Assembly (NCBI RefSeq): GCF_900113415.1
Contig: NZ_FOPH01000009.1
Coordinates: 62,001 to 126,000 of the forward strand
Length of the DNA stretch: 64,000 bases
Reading direction: 5' to 3'
Origin: Oribacterium sp. WCC10
Lineage (GTDB): Bacteria; Bacillota; Clostridia; Lachnospirales; Lachnospiraceae
Below, piece after piece: positions 54,134-61,614 of this stretch; the stretch's first letter is position 1; each line of letters starts with the position of its first letter. Below the pieces are notes generated by a model. That model saw only the letters and a list, made by a program, of their open reading frames with translations. It searched no databases and was not told the DNA's origin. Both the position numbers and the translations under genes were made by a program.

Positions 54134-54217
54134 ATGATGTAAGGATTCCTTCTTGCACACGAATGTGTGCGTTAGCGCTAATCAGTGAGTGGCAAATACT
54201 TTTGCCACTCACGTCAT
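54134..54217 (-). repeat. R1 repeat, best-preserved copy (84 bp)
   Basis: It starts ATGATGTAAGGATTCC and ends GCCACTCACGTCAT, whose complement is ATGACGTGAGTGGC, so the ends are related inverted repeats. Inside are CACACGAATGTGTG, TTAGCGCTAA and GTGAGTGGC...GCCACTCAC. AT-rich sequence flanks both sides. A second ATGATGTAAG lies just outside at 54116. Confidence 0.88.
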
Positions 54218-54360
54218 AATATAACTTGTATTGTACATAACAAACAATACTTTACTGCATCTTATCAGAAATACCAACAGGTTCAATATCAAATCCGAAA
54301 GCAGGACTTCCTGGTCAAAATCTGATTAATAAATACAAGGCCTTTTGATAAATAAAACAG

Positions 54361-54384
54361 GCCCTCAAGCAAAAGCCTGAGGGC
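54361..54384 (-). terminator. Terminator downstream of metY
   Basis: GCCCTCAAGC (54361-54370) pairs with GCCTGAGGGC (54375-54384) with one mismatch and an AAAA loop. On the reverse strand CTGTTTTATTTATC follows. An R2 repeat lies between it and metY. Confidence 0.7.
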
Positions 54385-54405
54385 AACAGGATGTTGATAT
54401 ATTAT

Positions 54406-54550
54406 ATGAGTCAAGGGACAAAAGTCTGTCCCACAGATCAAGCTTGCTTGAGAATGGAGGATAGGCTTTATGGTCCGCCCGAACACGAATAACGTAGTCG
54501 TTTTGCCTGGCCAAAGGACCCGGGGGGGTAAGTGTTCAGCCAAAACACAC
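54406..54550 (+). repeat. R2 repeat, diverged copy
   Basis: It starts ATGAGTCAAGGGACAAAAGT like the element at 5578. The second hairpin is well kept: CCGCCCGAACACGAATAACG then TAGTCGTTTTGC, closing with GTGTTC. The first hairpin has changed bases on both arms (GGGACA...TGTCCC inside). It follows the metY stop codon. Confidence 0.75.
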
Positions 54551-54568
54551 CAGGTATTAACATTACAG

Positions 54569-55849
54569 TTATACTGCTGCAAATCCCTTTTCAAGATCTG
54601 CGATGATATCATCGATATGCTCTGTTCCGATGGAAAGTCTGATGGTGCTCTGTGTGATTCCCTGATCCAACAGTTCTTCCTCGGAAAGCTGTGAATGAGT
54701 TGTTGTAGCCGGATGGATCACCAGACTCTTAACGTCGGCAACATTGGCAAGAAGTGAGAATATCTCAAGGTTGTCTATGAACTTCCATGCAGCTTCCTTT
54801 CCACCCTTTATCTCGAAAGTGAATATAGATGCCCCGCCGTTCGGAAAATACTTCTCATAAAGTGCATGATCAGGATGATCCGGAAGTGACGGATGATTTA
54901 CCTTCTCTACCTTAGGATGGTTCTTCAGGAACTCAACAACCTTCTTCGTATTCTCTGCATGTCTGTCCAGGCGAAGTGACAGGGTCTCCGTTCCCTGAAG
55001 CAGGAGGAATGCATTGAACGGAGAAATAGTCGCTCCGGTATCTCTCAGAAGGATAGCCCTTACATATGTAACAAATGCTGCAGGGCCTACAACATCATAG
55101 AAAGATACTCCATGGTAGCTTGGATTTGGTGAAGCGATGTTTGGATACTTTCCGCTTGCTTTCCAGTCAAACTTTCCGGCCTCAACTATAACTCCGCCAA
55201 GAGTTGTTCCATGTCCGCCGATGAACTTTGTGGCTGAATGAACAACAATGTCGGCGCCGTGCTCTATGGGTCTTATGAGATACGGTGTTCCGAAAGTATT
55301 GTCTATAACAAGCGGAAGTCCATGCCTGTGTGCTATCTCAGCGATGGCATCGATATCAGGGATGTCACTGTTTGGATTTCCGAGAGTCTCAAGATAGATG
55401 GCTCTGGTGTTATCCTGTATTGCTCCCTCCACTTCGCTGAGGTCATGAGCATTGACAAAGGTTGTGGAAATACCGTACTGTGGCAATGTATGCTCGAGAA
55501 GATTGTAGCTTCCGCCGTAGATTGTTTTCTGGGCTACGATATGACCGCCATTTGCTGCGAGAGCCTGAACAGTGTAGCTTATGGCTGCTGCACCGGATGC
55601 CACTGCAAGAGCTGCACTTCCGCCTTCAAGTGCCGCGATTCTCTTCTCGAAAACGTCCTGGGTAGAGTTTGTGAGTCTGCCATAGATATTACCGGCATCT
55701 GCAAGTCCAAATCTGTCAGCTGCATGCTGACTGTTTCTGAATACATAGGATGTTGTCTGGTAAATAGGAACTGCTCTCGAATCTGTTGCCGGATCCGGCT
55801 GCTCCTGACCTACATGTAACTGAAGTGTCTCAAATCTGTACTTGCTCAT
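54569..55849 (-). CDS. metY: O-acetylhomoserine sulfhydrylase (cysteine/homocysteine synthase)
   Basis: The 426-residue protein is a Cys/Met-metabolism PLP enzyme. VPIYQTTSYVF and YGRLTNSTQDVFEKRIAALEGG are typical of the MetY branch, and the PLP lysine is in HSATKFIGGHGTTLGG. The length, with the insert before EAGKFDW, fits O-acetylhomoserine sulfhydrylases, which make homocysteine from O-acetylhomoserine and sulfide. The closing STIRLSIGTEHIDDIIADLEKG is standard. It stands alone on the reverse strand; neither a SAM riboswitch nor a T-box signature is visible upstream. A degenerate R1 repeat lies in its promoter region. Confidence 0.95.
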   Translation of the reverse strand: MSKYRFETLQLHVGQEQPDPATDSRAVPIYQTTSYVFRNSQHAADRFGLADAGNIYGRLTNSTQDVFEKRIAALEGGSAALAVASGAAAISYTVQALAANGGHIVAQKTIYGGSYNLLEHTLPQYGISTTFVNAHDLSEVEGAIQDNTRAIYLETLGNPNSDIPDIDAIAEIAHRHGLPLVIDNTFGTPYLIRPIEHGADIVVHSATKFIGGHGTTLGGVIVEAGKFDWKASGKYPNIASPNPSYHGVSFYDVVGPAAFVTYVRAILLRDTGATISPFNAFLLLQGTETLSLRLDRHAENTKKVVEFLKNHPKVEKVNHPSLPDHPDHALYEKYFPNGGASIFTFEIKGGKEAAWKFIDNLEIFSLLANVADVKSLVIHPATTTHSQLSEEELLDQGITQSTIRLSIGTEHIDDIIADLEKGFAAV

Positions 55850-55939
55850 ATCTCATTTCCTCCCTTTATCCATCCTTTTGATAATGTCTTCCTGTTTACC
55901 CGGTCATAAATCACAACGCATATTTTATATATCCGATTT

Positions 55940-55999
55940 GTGTCAAAAGAATTTGTCACTCACTGATTATCGATACCACACACTTTTGTGAGCATATGA
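55940..55999 (+). repeat. R1 repeat, degenerate copy upstream of metY
   Basis: GTGTCAAAAGAATTTGTCAC, TCACTGATTATCGATACCAC and ACTTTTGTGAGC follow the R1 layout; AGCGCT has become ATCGAT, still a palindrome. The 399-base gap between metY and gldA also holds the CCTAG module and the gldA terminator. Confidence 0.6.
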
Positions 56000-56051
56000 C
56001 ACTTCACTTTTGAACGTCAGAGTTTTATAAAAGAAACATCGTTTTTTATTT

Positions 56052-56068
56052 CCTAGGTCTTTGCTAGG
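56052..56068 (+). repeat. CCTAG hairpin module, copy 2
   Basis: CCTAG...CTAGG with a GTCTTTG loop, preceded by TTTTATTT and followed by TTTT, as at 49276. The downstream ATGATGATAC also resembles the sequence after copy 1. Confidence 0.5.
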
Positions 56069-56161
56069 TTTTCTTATGAAATGATGATACCCCAAATCAA
56101 GCAGATATACATAACTCAAAATTTTTATGTCTATCTATAGTCCAAATCTATAGCATGTAAA

Positions 56162-56202
56162 AAGACAAGAGAATCGTTCTTACTCTGCGATTCCCTTGTC
56201 TT
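56162..56202 (-). terminator. Terminator of gldA
   Basis: AAGACAAGAGAATCG (56162-56176) pairs with CGATTCCCTTGTCTT (56188-56202) with one mismatch. On the reverse strand a run of T follows. It is 46 bases after the gldA stop codon. Confidence 0.82.
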
Positions 56203-56248
56203 TTAATATTTCTATAACTTAGATTTAGTGAAATCCAAAATAAATCAC

Positions 56249-57346
56249 TTACTTTCCAAGAGCTATTCTTCCCATGGCATCTGCCTGCATGATGGCATCA
56301 TAAAGCTCACATGGCTGGACATCACCTGCAAGGTTATGAATGGTCTCACCGGGTACACAGGCGTTCTCTGCAATGATTCTAACCTGCTCTTCTGTTGTGA
56401 TTCCGATCTGCTCAAGGGTTACAGGAAGACCGACTTCCAGGCAGAAGCTCTGTACATCATCAAATTCTTCCTTTGTAGCCCCTTCAAGTACAAGCTGTAC
56501 CAATGTTCCGAGAGCAACACAATCACCGTGATCCGCATGTTTACAGCCTACAGCAGTGACACCGTTATAGAAGGAGTGGGCAGCTGCACAGTTTACATTG
56601 TCGGCACCGACACCTGAGAGGTAAACATTGGCCTCAATTATATTCTCAAGAGCAGGAGTAACTACATGGAGCTTACATGCCTCGATAGCCTGCTTTCCAT
56701 ACTGACGGAGTGTCTCATAACAGAGCTTTGCAAGTGCCTGACCGGCTCTGGTGATTCCGGTTCCCTCAAGACTTGAAGACTCTGTACGTATGGAAGCTCT
56801 TCCCTCAAAATATGTTCCCAGAGCGTCACCCATTCCGGAGATAAGGAAATGAACCGGTGCGTTGGCGATAACGTTACAGTCAACCATAACGGCATCAGGG
56901 TTTGTAGGATAGAACAGATACTTGTCGAAGCTGTGGTCATCGTTATAGATAACGGAAAGTCCTGTACATGGTGCATCTGTTGCTGCAACCGTAGGAACTA
57001 TGACTATATGCTTTCCCTCGTAATATGCGGTAGCCTTTGCTGTATCAACTGCACTTCCGCCACCGATGGCAACAACAACGTCGATGCTGTCGTTCTTTAC
57101 TATCTCCTGCATCTTCTTTATTTCACCGTTGCTGGAGATTCCGCCGAAGATTTCATAACGTCTGTAATCGTCATGTCCTTCAAAGCTCTTTTCAATCTTG
57201 TCGTGACAAGCCTTGTATCCGCTGTTGGAACATACAAACAGCCAGCGCTTGCCCATGTAACCCATCTCATCGTAAAACTTGTTTAATGCGTCTCGCCCCT
57301 GAACGTACTTGAGTGGTTCACGCATTGCTCTTAACCTGCCCATCAT
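56249..57346 (-). CDS. gldA: Glycerol dehydrogenase (iron/zinc-containing ADH family)
   Basis: The 365-residue protein matches NAD-dependent glycerol dehydrogenases. It has the nucleotide-binding GGGSAVDTAKA, the metal-binding aspartate in ISGMGDALGTYFEG, and metal-binding histidines in AAAHSFYNG and CKHADHGDCVALG. It interconverts glycerol and dihydroxyacetone in the cytoplasm. AAGGAGG lies nine bases before the ATG. A perfect palindrome GTTAATTAATTAAC is 28 bases before the start codon and may be an operator. It is not next to dihydroxyacetone kinase genes. Confidence 0.94.
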   Translation of the reverse strand: MMGRLRAMREPLKYVQGRDALNKFYDEMGYMGKRWLFVCSNSGYKACHDKIEKSFEGHDDYRRYEIFGGISSNGEIKKMQEIVKNDSIDVVVAIGGGSAVDTAKATAYYEGKHIVIVPTVAATDAPCTGLSVIYNDDHSFDKYLFYPTNPDAVMVDCNVIANAPVHFLISGMGDALGTYFEGRASIRTESSSLEGTGITRAGQALAKLCYETLRQYGKQAIEACKLHVVTPALENIIEANVYLSGVGADNVNCAAAHSFYNGVTAVGCKHADHGDCVALGTLVQLVLEGATKEEFDDVQSFCLEVGLPVTLEQIGITTEEQVRIIAENACVPGETIHNLAGDVQPCELYDAIMQADAMGRIALGK

Positions 57347-57373
57347 AATAAATGTGCCTCCTTATCAGAAAAC

Positions 57374-57387
57374 GTTAATTAATTAAC
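57374..57387. promoter_or_regulatory. 14-bp palindrome upstream of gldA
   Basis: GTTAATTAATTAAC is perfectly symmetrical and lies between the ribosome binding site and the presumed promoter. Low complexity weakens the case for a true operator. Confidence 0.35.
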
Positions 57388-57476
57388 AATGCATATATAA
57401 TTTTAAACCTCTCAAAATCGTGTTTCAACGTTTTGAATTGTACTTATTGACAAACAATTAACACAATTCTGTATCA

Positions 57477-57650
57477 TTAAATACCACTTTCTTTATAAAC
57501 CGTTTCATAGTGCCATTCTCCGGAACCGGTTATAACCGGGTTCTCACATCCGGGAAGCACTACTGTGGCTTCTGTATTAGCGGGAACCAGAATATCCAGA
57601 TTCCAGCCCACTATCGTCTTTTTCTTATTTACTACTATGCTTGTACACAT
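57477..57650 (-). pseudogene. Chimeric remnant: amidase N-terminus joined to GH78 rhamnosidase C-terminus
   Basis: The 57-residue frame starts MCTSIVVNKKKTIVGWNLDI. That is the N-terminus of choloylglycine/linear amide C-N hydrolases, in which Cys2 is the nucleophile. It then continues VPANTEATVVLPGCENPVI and TGSGEWHYE, which is the C-terminal beta-sandwich tail of bacterial alpha-L-rhamnosidases (GH78). The join falls near 57588-57592. Neither part can be functional. It appears to be a deletion scar that fused two genes in frame. It lies just downstream of the HipB-like repressor gene, where a HipA-like toxin would be expected. Confidence 0.65.
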
Positions 57651-57706
57651 ATTCTTGCTTCCCTCCATTTTTTGAAAACTATTCTATTGTTACCACGGTC
57701 TATATA

Positions 57707-57922
57707 CTAACGGCACCTTGCTTCTATTGTTATATTCAATCCAAGAAGCATGGCTACCTGAATAGCTTTATCTAGCTGGATAGTTTTCTTTCCATTTTCG
57801 AGTTCTGATAAAAAACTGATGCTGAATCCTGTAAAATCCGAAATATACGCTTGAGTGTACCCCAACTGTTTTCTTCTTTCACGCAAAGCTGTTCCAAAGG
57901 ATTTTGAGTCTGTTATCTTCAT
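57707..57922 (-). CDS. HipB/Y4mF-like XRE repressor (orphan)
   Basis: The 71-residue protein is a single Cro/C1-type helix-turn-helix domain (ALRERRKQLGYTQAYISDFT, SISFLSELENGKKTIQLDKA) ending with GLNITIEARCR. This size and tail resemble the Y4mF/HipB-like antitoxins that normally precede a HipA-like kinase gene. Here the next gene on the strand is only a chimeric remnant, so the toxin seems lost. It probably represses its own promoter through the palindrome at 57960. GGAG lies upstream of the ATG. Confidence 0.85.
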   Translation of the reverse strand: MKITDSKSFGTALRERRKQLGYTQAYISDFTGFSISFLSELENGKKTIQLDKAIQVAMLLGLNITIEARCR

Positions 57923-57948
57923 TTGATTTTTCTCCGGGTTCTACCATC

Positions 57949-57975
57949 ATTATAGTTGTTTAGTCGTTCGACTAA
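57949..57975 (-). promoter_or_regulatory. Promoter and operator of the HipB-like gene
   Basis: On the reverse strand a perfect TATAAT (57949-57954) follows the palindrome TTAGTCGAACGACTAA (57960-57975, seven-base arms). The palindrome covers the -35 region, as expected for autorepression by an XRE protein. Confidence 0.65.
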
Positions 57976-58030
57976 TTCAAATCCTATCCTTAGACATTAT
58001 CTGCTTTTAATACTTTTTCAGTTTTTTTGA

Positions 58031-58036
58031 TATAAT
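58031..58036 (+). promoter_or_regulatory. Extended -10 promoter element upstream of the DMT transporter gene
   Basis: TATAAT preceded by TGA within the recurring 12-mer TTGATATAATGA. An inverted repeat TGATGCAT/ATGCATCA (58041-58048, 58066-58073) follows in the leader. Confidence 0.5.
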
Positions 58037-58144
58037 GAGATGATGCATTTCTAATAAACATCATGATGCATCAATAATGAAGTGGGTACATATTATATAT
58101 TCAAGAACGACTTACAGCCCACTGTATATCATTCCGGAGGTCTT

Positions 58145-59002
58145 ATGGAAAAGAAGAAATCAAAAGCAATTCTTTATATCTGTTCATCAGCATTTTTCTT
58201 CAATCTCATGAATATATTTGTACGTCTTTCAGGGGACGTTCCAAGCATACAGAAAAGCTTCTTCAGAAATCTGGTGGCTGTATTTGTAGCCTTATTCATG
58301 CTTTTGAAAAGCGGTGAGGGATTTCATCCTCAAAAAAAGAACCTTCCAGTACTTTTGGGAAGATCCTTTTTTGGTACCATCGGAATCCTTTGCAACTTTT
58401 ATGCCGTTGACCATCTGCCTTTGGCCAATGCTTCCATCCTGAATAAAATGGCTCCCTTTATGGTTCTCATTTTTTCATATTTTATATTGAAAGAAAAGCT
58501 GAAATCCATACACTTCTTTATTATTTTGCTGGCATTCGCAGGATGCTTTTTCGTAGTAAAACCATCTCCCGACAATATGAATCTCTTAGGTTCTGTTTCA
58601 GGACTCATGGGCGGAATCACGGCAGGTCTTGCCTACACTCTTGTGAGACTTGCCGGTCTTCGGGGTGAAAAAGGCGCCACCATCGTGCTGTTCTTCTCGG
58701 CATTCTCCTGCCTTTCAGTGCTTCCTTACATAGCACTTAACTTCCATCCTATGACATTGCACCAGCTCTCCATGCTTCTCCTTGCAGGAGCCTCAGCTAC
58801 AGCCGCACAGTTCTCAGTCACCGCCGCCTACAGCCATGCACCATCAAAGGAAATATCCGTTTATGATTATACTCAGGTGCTTTGGGCCGCAGCATTTGGC
58901 TTCCTTCTGTTTGGAGACATTCCAGATGTATTTAGTGTAATCGGTTACTGCTTGATCATAGGTGCAGCCATAGTGATGTACATGTACAATCAACGTCATT
59001 AG
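58145..59002 (+). CDS. EamA-family (drug/metabolite) transporter
   Basis: The 285-residue protein has ten membrane helices in two EamA repeats (about 5-140 and 150-283). Features are FVRLSGDVPSIQKSFFRNLVA, LPLANASILNKMAPFMVLIF and the second-repeat GASATAAQFSVTAAYSHAP. Members export amino acids, nucleosides or other metabolites; the substrate is unknown. ATG 58145 with GGAGG upstream is preferred over an earlier in-frame start. It converges on the Gfo/Idh gene with an 18-base gap. Confidence 0.9.
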   Translation: MEKKKSKAILYICSSAFFFNLMNIFVRLSGDVPSIQKSFFRNLVAVFVALFMLLKSGEGFHPQKKNLPVLLGRSFFGTIGILCNFYAVDHLPLANASILNKMAPFMVLIFSYFILKEKLKSIHFFIILLAFAGCFFVVKPSPDNMNLLGSVSGLMGGITAGLAYTLVRLAGLRGEKGATIVLFFSAFSCLSVLPYIALNFHPMTLHQLSMLLLAGASATAAQFSVTAAYSHAPSKEISVYDYTQVLWAAAFGFLLFGDIPDVFSVIGYCLIIGAAIVMYMYNQRH

Positions 59003-59020
59003 GAAACAAAAGTATTCCTG

Positions 59021-60100
59021 TTATTTATTGAAAATAATCCTGCCCTGCTCCTGAGATTCTTTCATCATTATAGACATATATGAATCAAGAAGAGCCTCCC
59101 GTAAAGGATATGGGGAATTGCAGCTGCCTTTTGAGTATTCAGCAGTTTCTTTCATAAGCATCGCAATGGCAGTTTCATCATCAGAAAGGCCACACAGTCC
59201 AAAAGGAGGCTCATACAAAACCTCTCCCCGGAAAGAAATACTGCTGATTTCTTTGATATAACGAAGATTTGGATTGGAATCATTTGTTTCAATGACCCGG
59301 GACTCAATTTCCAGCTCAGCTTCTGCAGCATGATTGGCCGCATCAAGATAACAGACATGATCATCTATTATCTCCCCTCTGATTCCCTGAAGTTTGTAGG
59401 TTTTTCTCCGGATGGGGGAACGATACTGTTCAGAATCAAACTCATATACTGCGGTTTTCCCATTTTCAAACTCAAATAAAGCCACAGTGCGGTTTTTCCC
59501 GGATACTCTTCCATCCACTATCTCTTCGTATCTTGTTAATGTTTCTGCGGTTGGAAAAGTATATGTCCTGGAATAAACCGAAAATCCGGTGTCAGCATTA
59601 ATTCCAAGCAACGCCCTCATGATACTCGCTCCATGATATTCATGGGCCAGTGAAATATTGAGATAATTGACTTCTCCTATGATTCCTTTTTTCACAAGCT
59701 TAAGAAGAGCACTGTACTGCGGATATCGGGTATACTGTTCCGCTACTACAAGTTTTTGTCCCTGCTCTTCTCTTTTGCTTAGTTCCAAAAGTGTTTCTTT
59801 GTCAATTCCCGCCGGTGTTTCCAAAAGTACCGTACAGCCTTTATCAAGCCAATGCATAGCTGTTTCGGCACCTGCCGTCTTTGCTACAGAAACCACCACA
59901 AAATCCGGCTTACGGGAAAGACATTCCTCTTCTGAAGTCGTGCAGGATATGCCGTATTCATCACGTATCCTTTTGGCTTTTTCTTCACTCCTTGAGAGCA
60001 TGGTACATAATTCAAAAACATCAGGAAGCGCTTTTGCAATCCTCACATAGTACATGGCTCTCCATCCGGTTCCGACAATCACAAATCTGTATTTTTCCAA
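59021..60100 (-). CDS. Gfo/Idh/MocA-family oxidoreductase
   Basis: The 359-residue protein begins with a Rossmann fold (FVIVGTGWRAMYYVRIAKAL). The central ETPAGIDKETL takes the place of the usual EKP motif: the catalytic-site lysine of EKP is threonine here, which is unusual and may alter activity. The C-terminal half is the alpha/beta domain typical of the family (about 125-330). The substrate is probably a sugar or cyclitol but cannot be named. The start is TTG at 60100 with GAAGGAG upstream. The gene follows a truncated ATPase remnant by 12 bases. Confidence 0.85.
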   Translation of the reverse strand: MEKYRFVIVGTGWRAMYYVRIAKALPDVFELCTMLSRSEEKAKRIRDEYGISCTTSEEECLSRKPDFVVVSVAKTAGAETAMHWLDKGCTVLLETPAGIDKETLLELSKREEQGQKLVVAEQYTRYPQYSALLKLVKKGIIGEVNYLNISLAHEYHGASIMRALLGINADTGFSVYSRTYTFPTAETLTRYEEIVDGRVSGKNRTVALFEFENGKTAVYEFDSEQYRSPIRRKTYKLQGIRGEIIDDHVCYLDAANHAAEAELEIESRVIETNDSNPNLRYIKEISSISFRGEVLYEPPFGLCGLSDDETAIAMLMKETAEYSKGSCNSPYPLREALLDSYMSIMMKESQEQGRIIFNK

Positions 60101-60112
60101 ACGATTTCTCCT

Positions 60113-60325
60113 TCAGAAATGTCTATATTCCTTGTTTTTTCGTTCATCCAAGGCAATTTCGATAATATGCTTCTTGGGAACACCATTCTCAAGTAAATAA
60201 TTCTTAAAAAGCGTAAAAACCAGATACGACTTTCCACAACGTCTGATTCCCGTAATTACCTTTATCATTCCGTTATGCATTCTGTTTTTTAAATCATCAA
60301 GATATTTATCTCTCTTTATTTCCAT
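60113..60325 (-). pseudogene. Truncated AAA ATPase (DUF4143-type), N-terminal fragment
   Basis: The 70-residue frame holds the start of a DUF4143-type ATPase, with Walker A in VITGIRRCGKSYLVFTLFKN. It stops right after DERKNKEYR, where full-length members (about 400 residues) continue. No further part is found downstream, where the Gfo/Idh gene begins 12 bases later. It is most likely a deletion remnant. Confidence 0.75.
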
Positions 60326-60431
60326 TAAAACCTCTGAAATTTTGCGGGCTTGTGACCATCTTTTTTCAAATTATATTCCAAATCAGGTATGAACTGCCTA
60401 TCGCGTCCCAGTTTTTATGACAATGTACCTT

Positions 60432-61466
60432 TTAAACGGTTCTGTTTCCTTTGAGAACCTCCCGATAATCCTCCAGATTCTTCTTGAGCAGGGCAGGTAT
60501 CTGAAGCTCATAAGGACACTTTGTCATGCATACTCCGCAGTTCACACAGTCCTCGATCTTCTCCATTTCTTTCTGCCAATGCTCACTTAACCAGTTCTTA
60601 CTCGGGGCCCTCCTCAGCATCAAAGACATCCTGTTACAGTTGTTGATTTCTATTCCAACAGTGCAAGGCATACAGTAGCCGCATCCCCGGCAGAACTCTC
60701 CCATCAGTTCATCACGTTCAGACTTTATGAAATCAAAGATTTCATCATTCATTACCGGAGTTTCATTCATATATGAAAGCCACTCATCAAGCTCTGATTC
60801 TCTCTGTATTCCCCAAATCGGCACTGCTCCGTCAAATTGTGATATAAATGCCATGGCAGCCTTTGAATTGGTGATAAGTCCACCGGCCAGCCCTTTCATA
60901 CATATAAATCCGACATTATGCTCATTGGCAAGTTCGATTAGTTCAATCTCTTTTTCCGAAGCAAGGTAGCTCATGGGATACTGGACAGTATCATAAAGTT
61001 CAGATTCGATAAGTTCCCTGGCAACTCCATACTTATGAGCCGTACCGGAAATGTAACGGATCTTTCCCCTGCGTCTTGCCTCTTCCATACATTCATACAT
61101 GCCGCTTCCGTCTCCCGGCCTGTAACAGGTATTCATCATATGGAACTGATAGATGTCAAGATACTCCGTTTTAAGGTTTGAAAGTGTTGTTTCCAGATCC
61201 TTCCAAAACTCATCCGGTGTCGTCGCCTTGGTTTTTGAGGCAATGAATATGTCTTTACGGTCCACATATCCTGTCCCGAAAGCCTCTCCCAGTTTCACTT
61301 CACTGTCACTGTACGCTCTTGCCGTATCAAAGAAGCGAATGCCTCCGTCATAAGCCTTTCTGAGAATCTTAACGGCATCTTCTAAAGATACCCTCTGTAG
61401 GGGTAATGCTCCAAAACCATTCTGGGGCACCTCAATTCCTGTCCTTCCTAAAACCACATTCTTCAT
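60432..61466 (-). CDS. Aldo/keto reductase with C-terminal 4Fe-4S domain
   Basis: The 344-residue protein has an aldo/keto reductase barrel (residues about 1-260) with the catalytic set Asp/Tyr in FFDTARAYSDSE, Lys in FIASKTKA and His in YQFHMMN. A ferredoxin-like tail follows (CRGCGYCMPC and CVNCGVCMTKCPYEL), enough for iron-sulfur clusters. Such proteins are common in anaerobic Firmicutes and may use ferredoxin as well as NAD(P)H; the substrate is unknown. ATG 61466 with GGGGAGAG upstream is chosen. Confidence 0.9.
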   Translation of the reverse strand: MKNVVLGRTGIEVPQNGFGALPLQRVSLEDAVKILRKAYDGGIRFFDTARAYSDSEVKLGEAFGTGYVDRKDIFIASKTKATTPDEFWKDLETTLSNLKTEYLDIYQFHMMNTCYRPGDGSGMYECMEEARRRGKIRYISGTAHKYGVARELIESELYDTVQYPMSYLASEKEIELIELANEHNVGFICMKGLAGGLITNSKAAMAFISQFDGAVPIWGIQRESELDEWLSYMNETPVMNDEIFDFIKSERDELMGEFCRGCGYCMPCTVGIEINNCNRMSLMLRRAPSKNWLSEHWQKEMEKIEDCVNCGVCMTKCPYELQIPALLKKNLEDYREVLKGNRTV

Positions 61467-61614
61467 ATAATTCTCTCCCCGGGTATTAAGACCCACTTAG
61501 TGTTCGTTTCTTGAAAGTAAATCATACTCCTGTTTTTATCGACATCTTTTCATGATTTATTTATTATTTTTAAATGATTTATATATCCATTCAGGGTATC
61601 GGACACTCATTTAC

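Noticed and set aside
2814-55999. CRISPR array
   Set aside because: The R1/R2 repeats are kilobases apart, occur in both orientations and vary in length; there are no regular spacers and no cas genes.
55850-56160. SAM riboswitch or T-box before metY
   Set aside because: Neither the SAM-I core nor the T-box TGGNACC sequence is found on the reverse strand; the gap holds an R1 repeat and the CCTAG module instead.
57447-57475. Forward promoter TTGACA in the gldA-remnant gap
   Set aside because: The -35 is perfect, but the hexamer 17 bases on is poor and no forward gene follows.
57477-57922. Active HipBA toxin-antitoxin pair
   Set aside because: Only the antitoxin-like gene is present; the downstream frame is a 57-residue chimera with no kinase motif.
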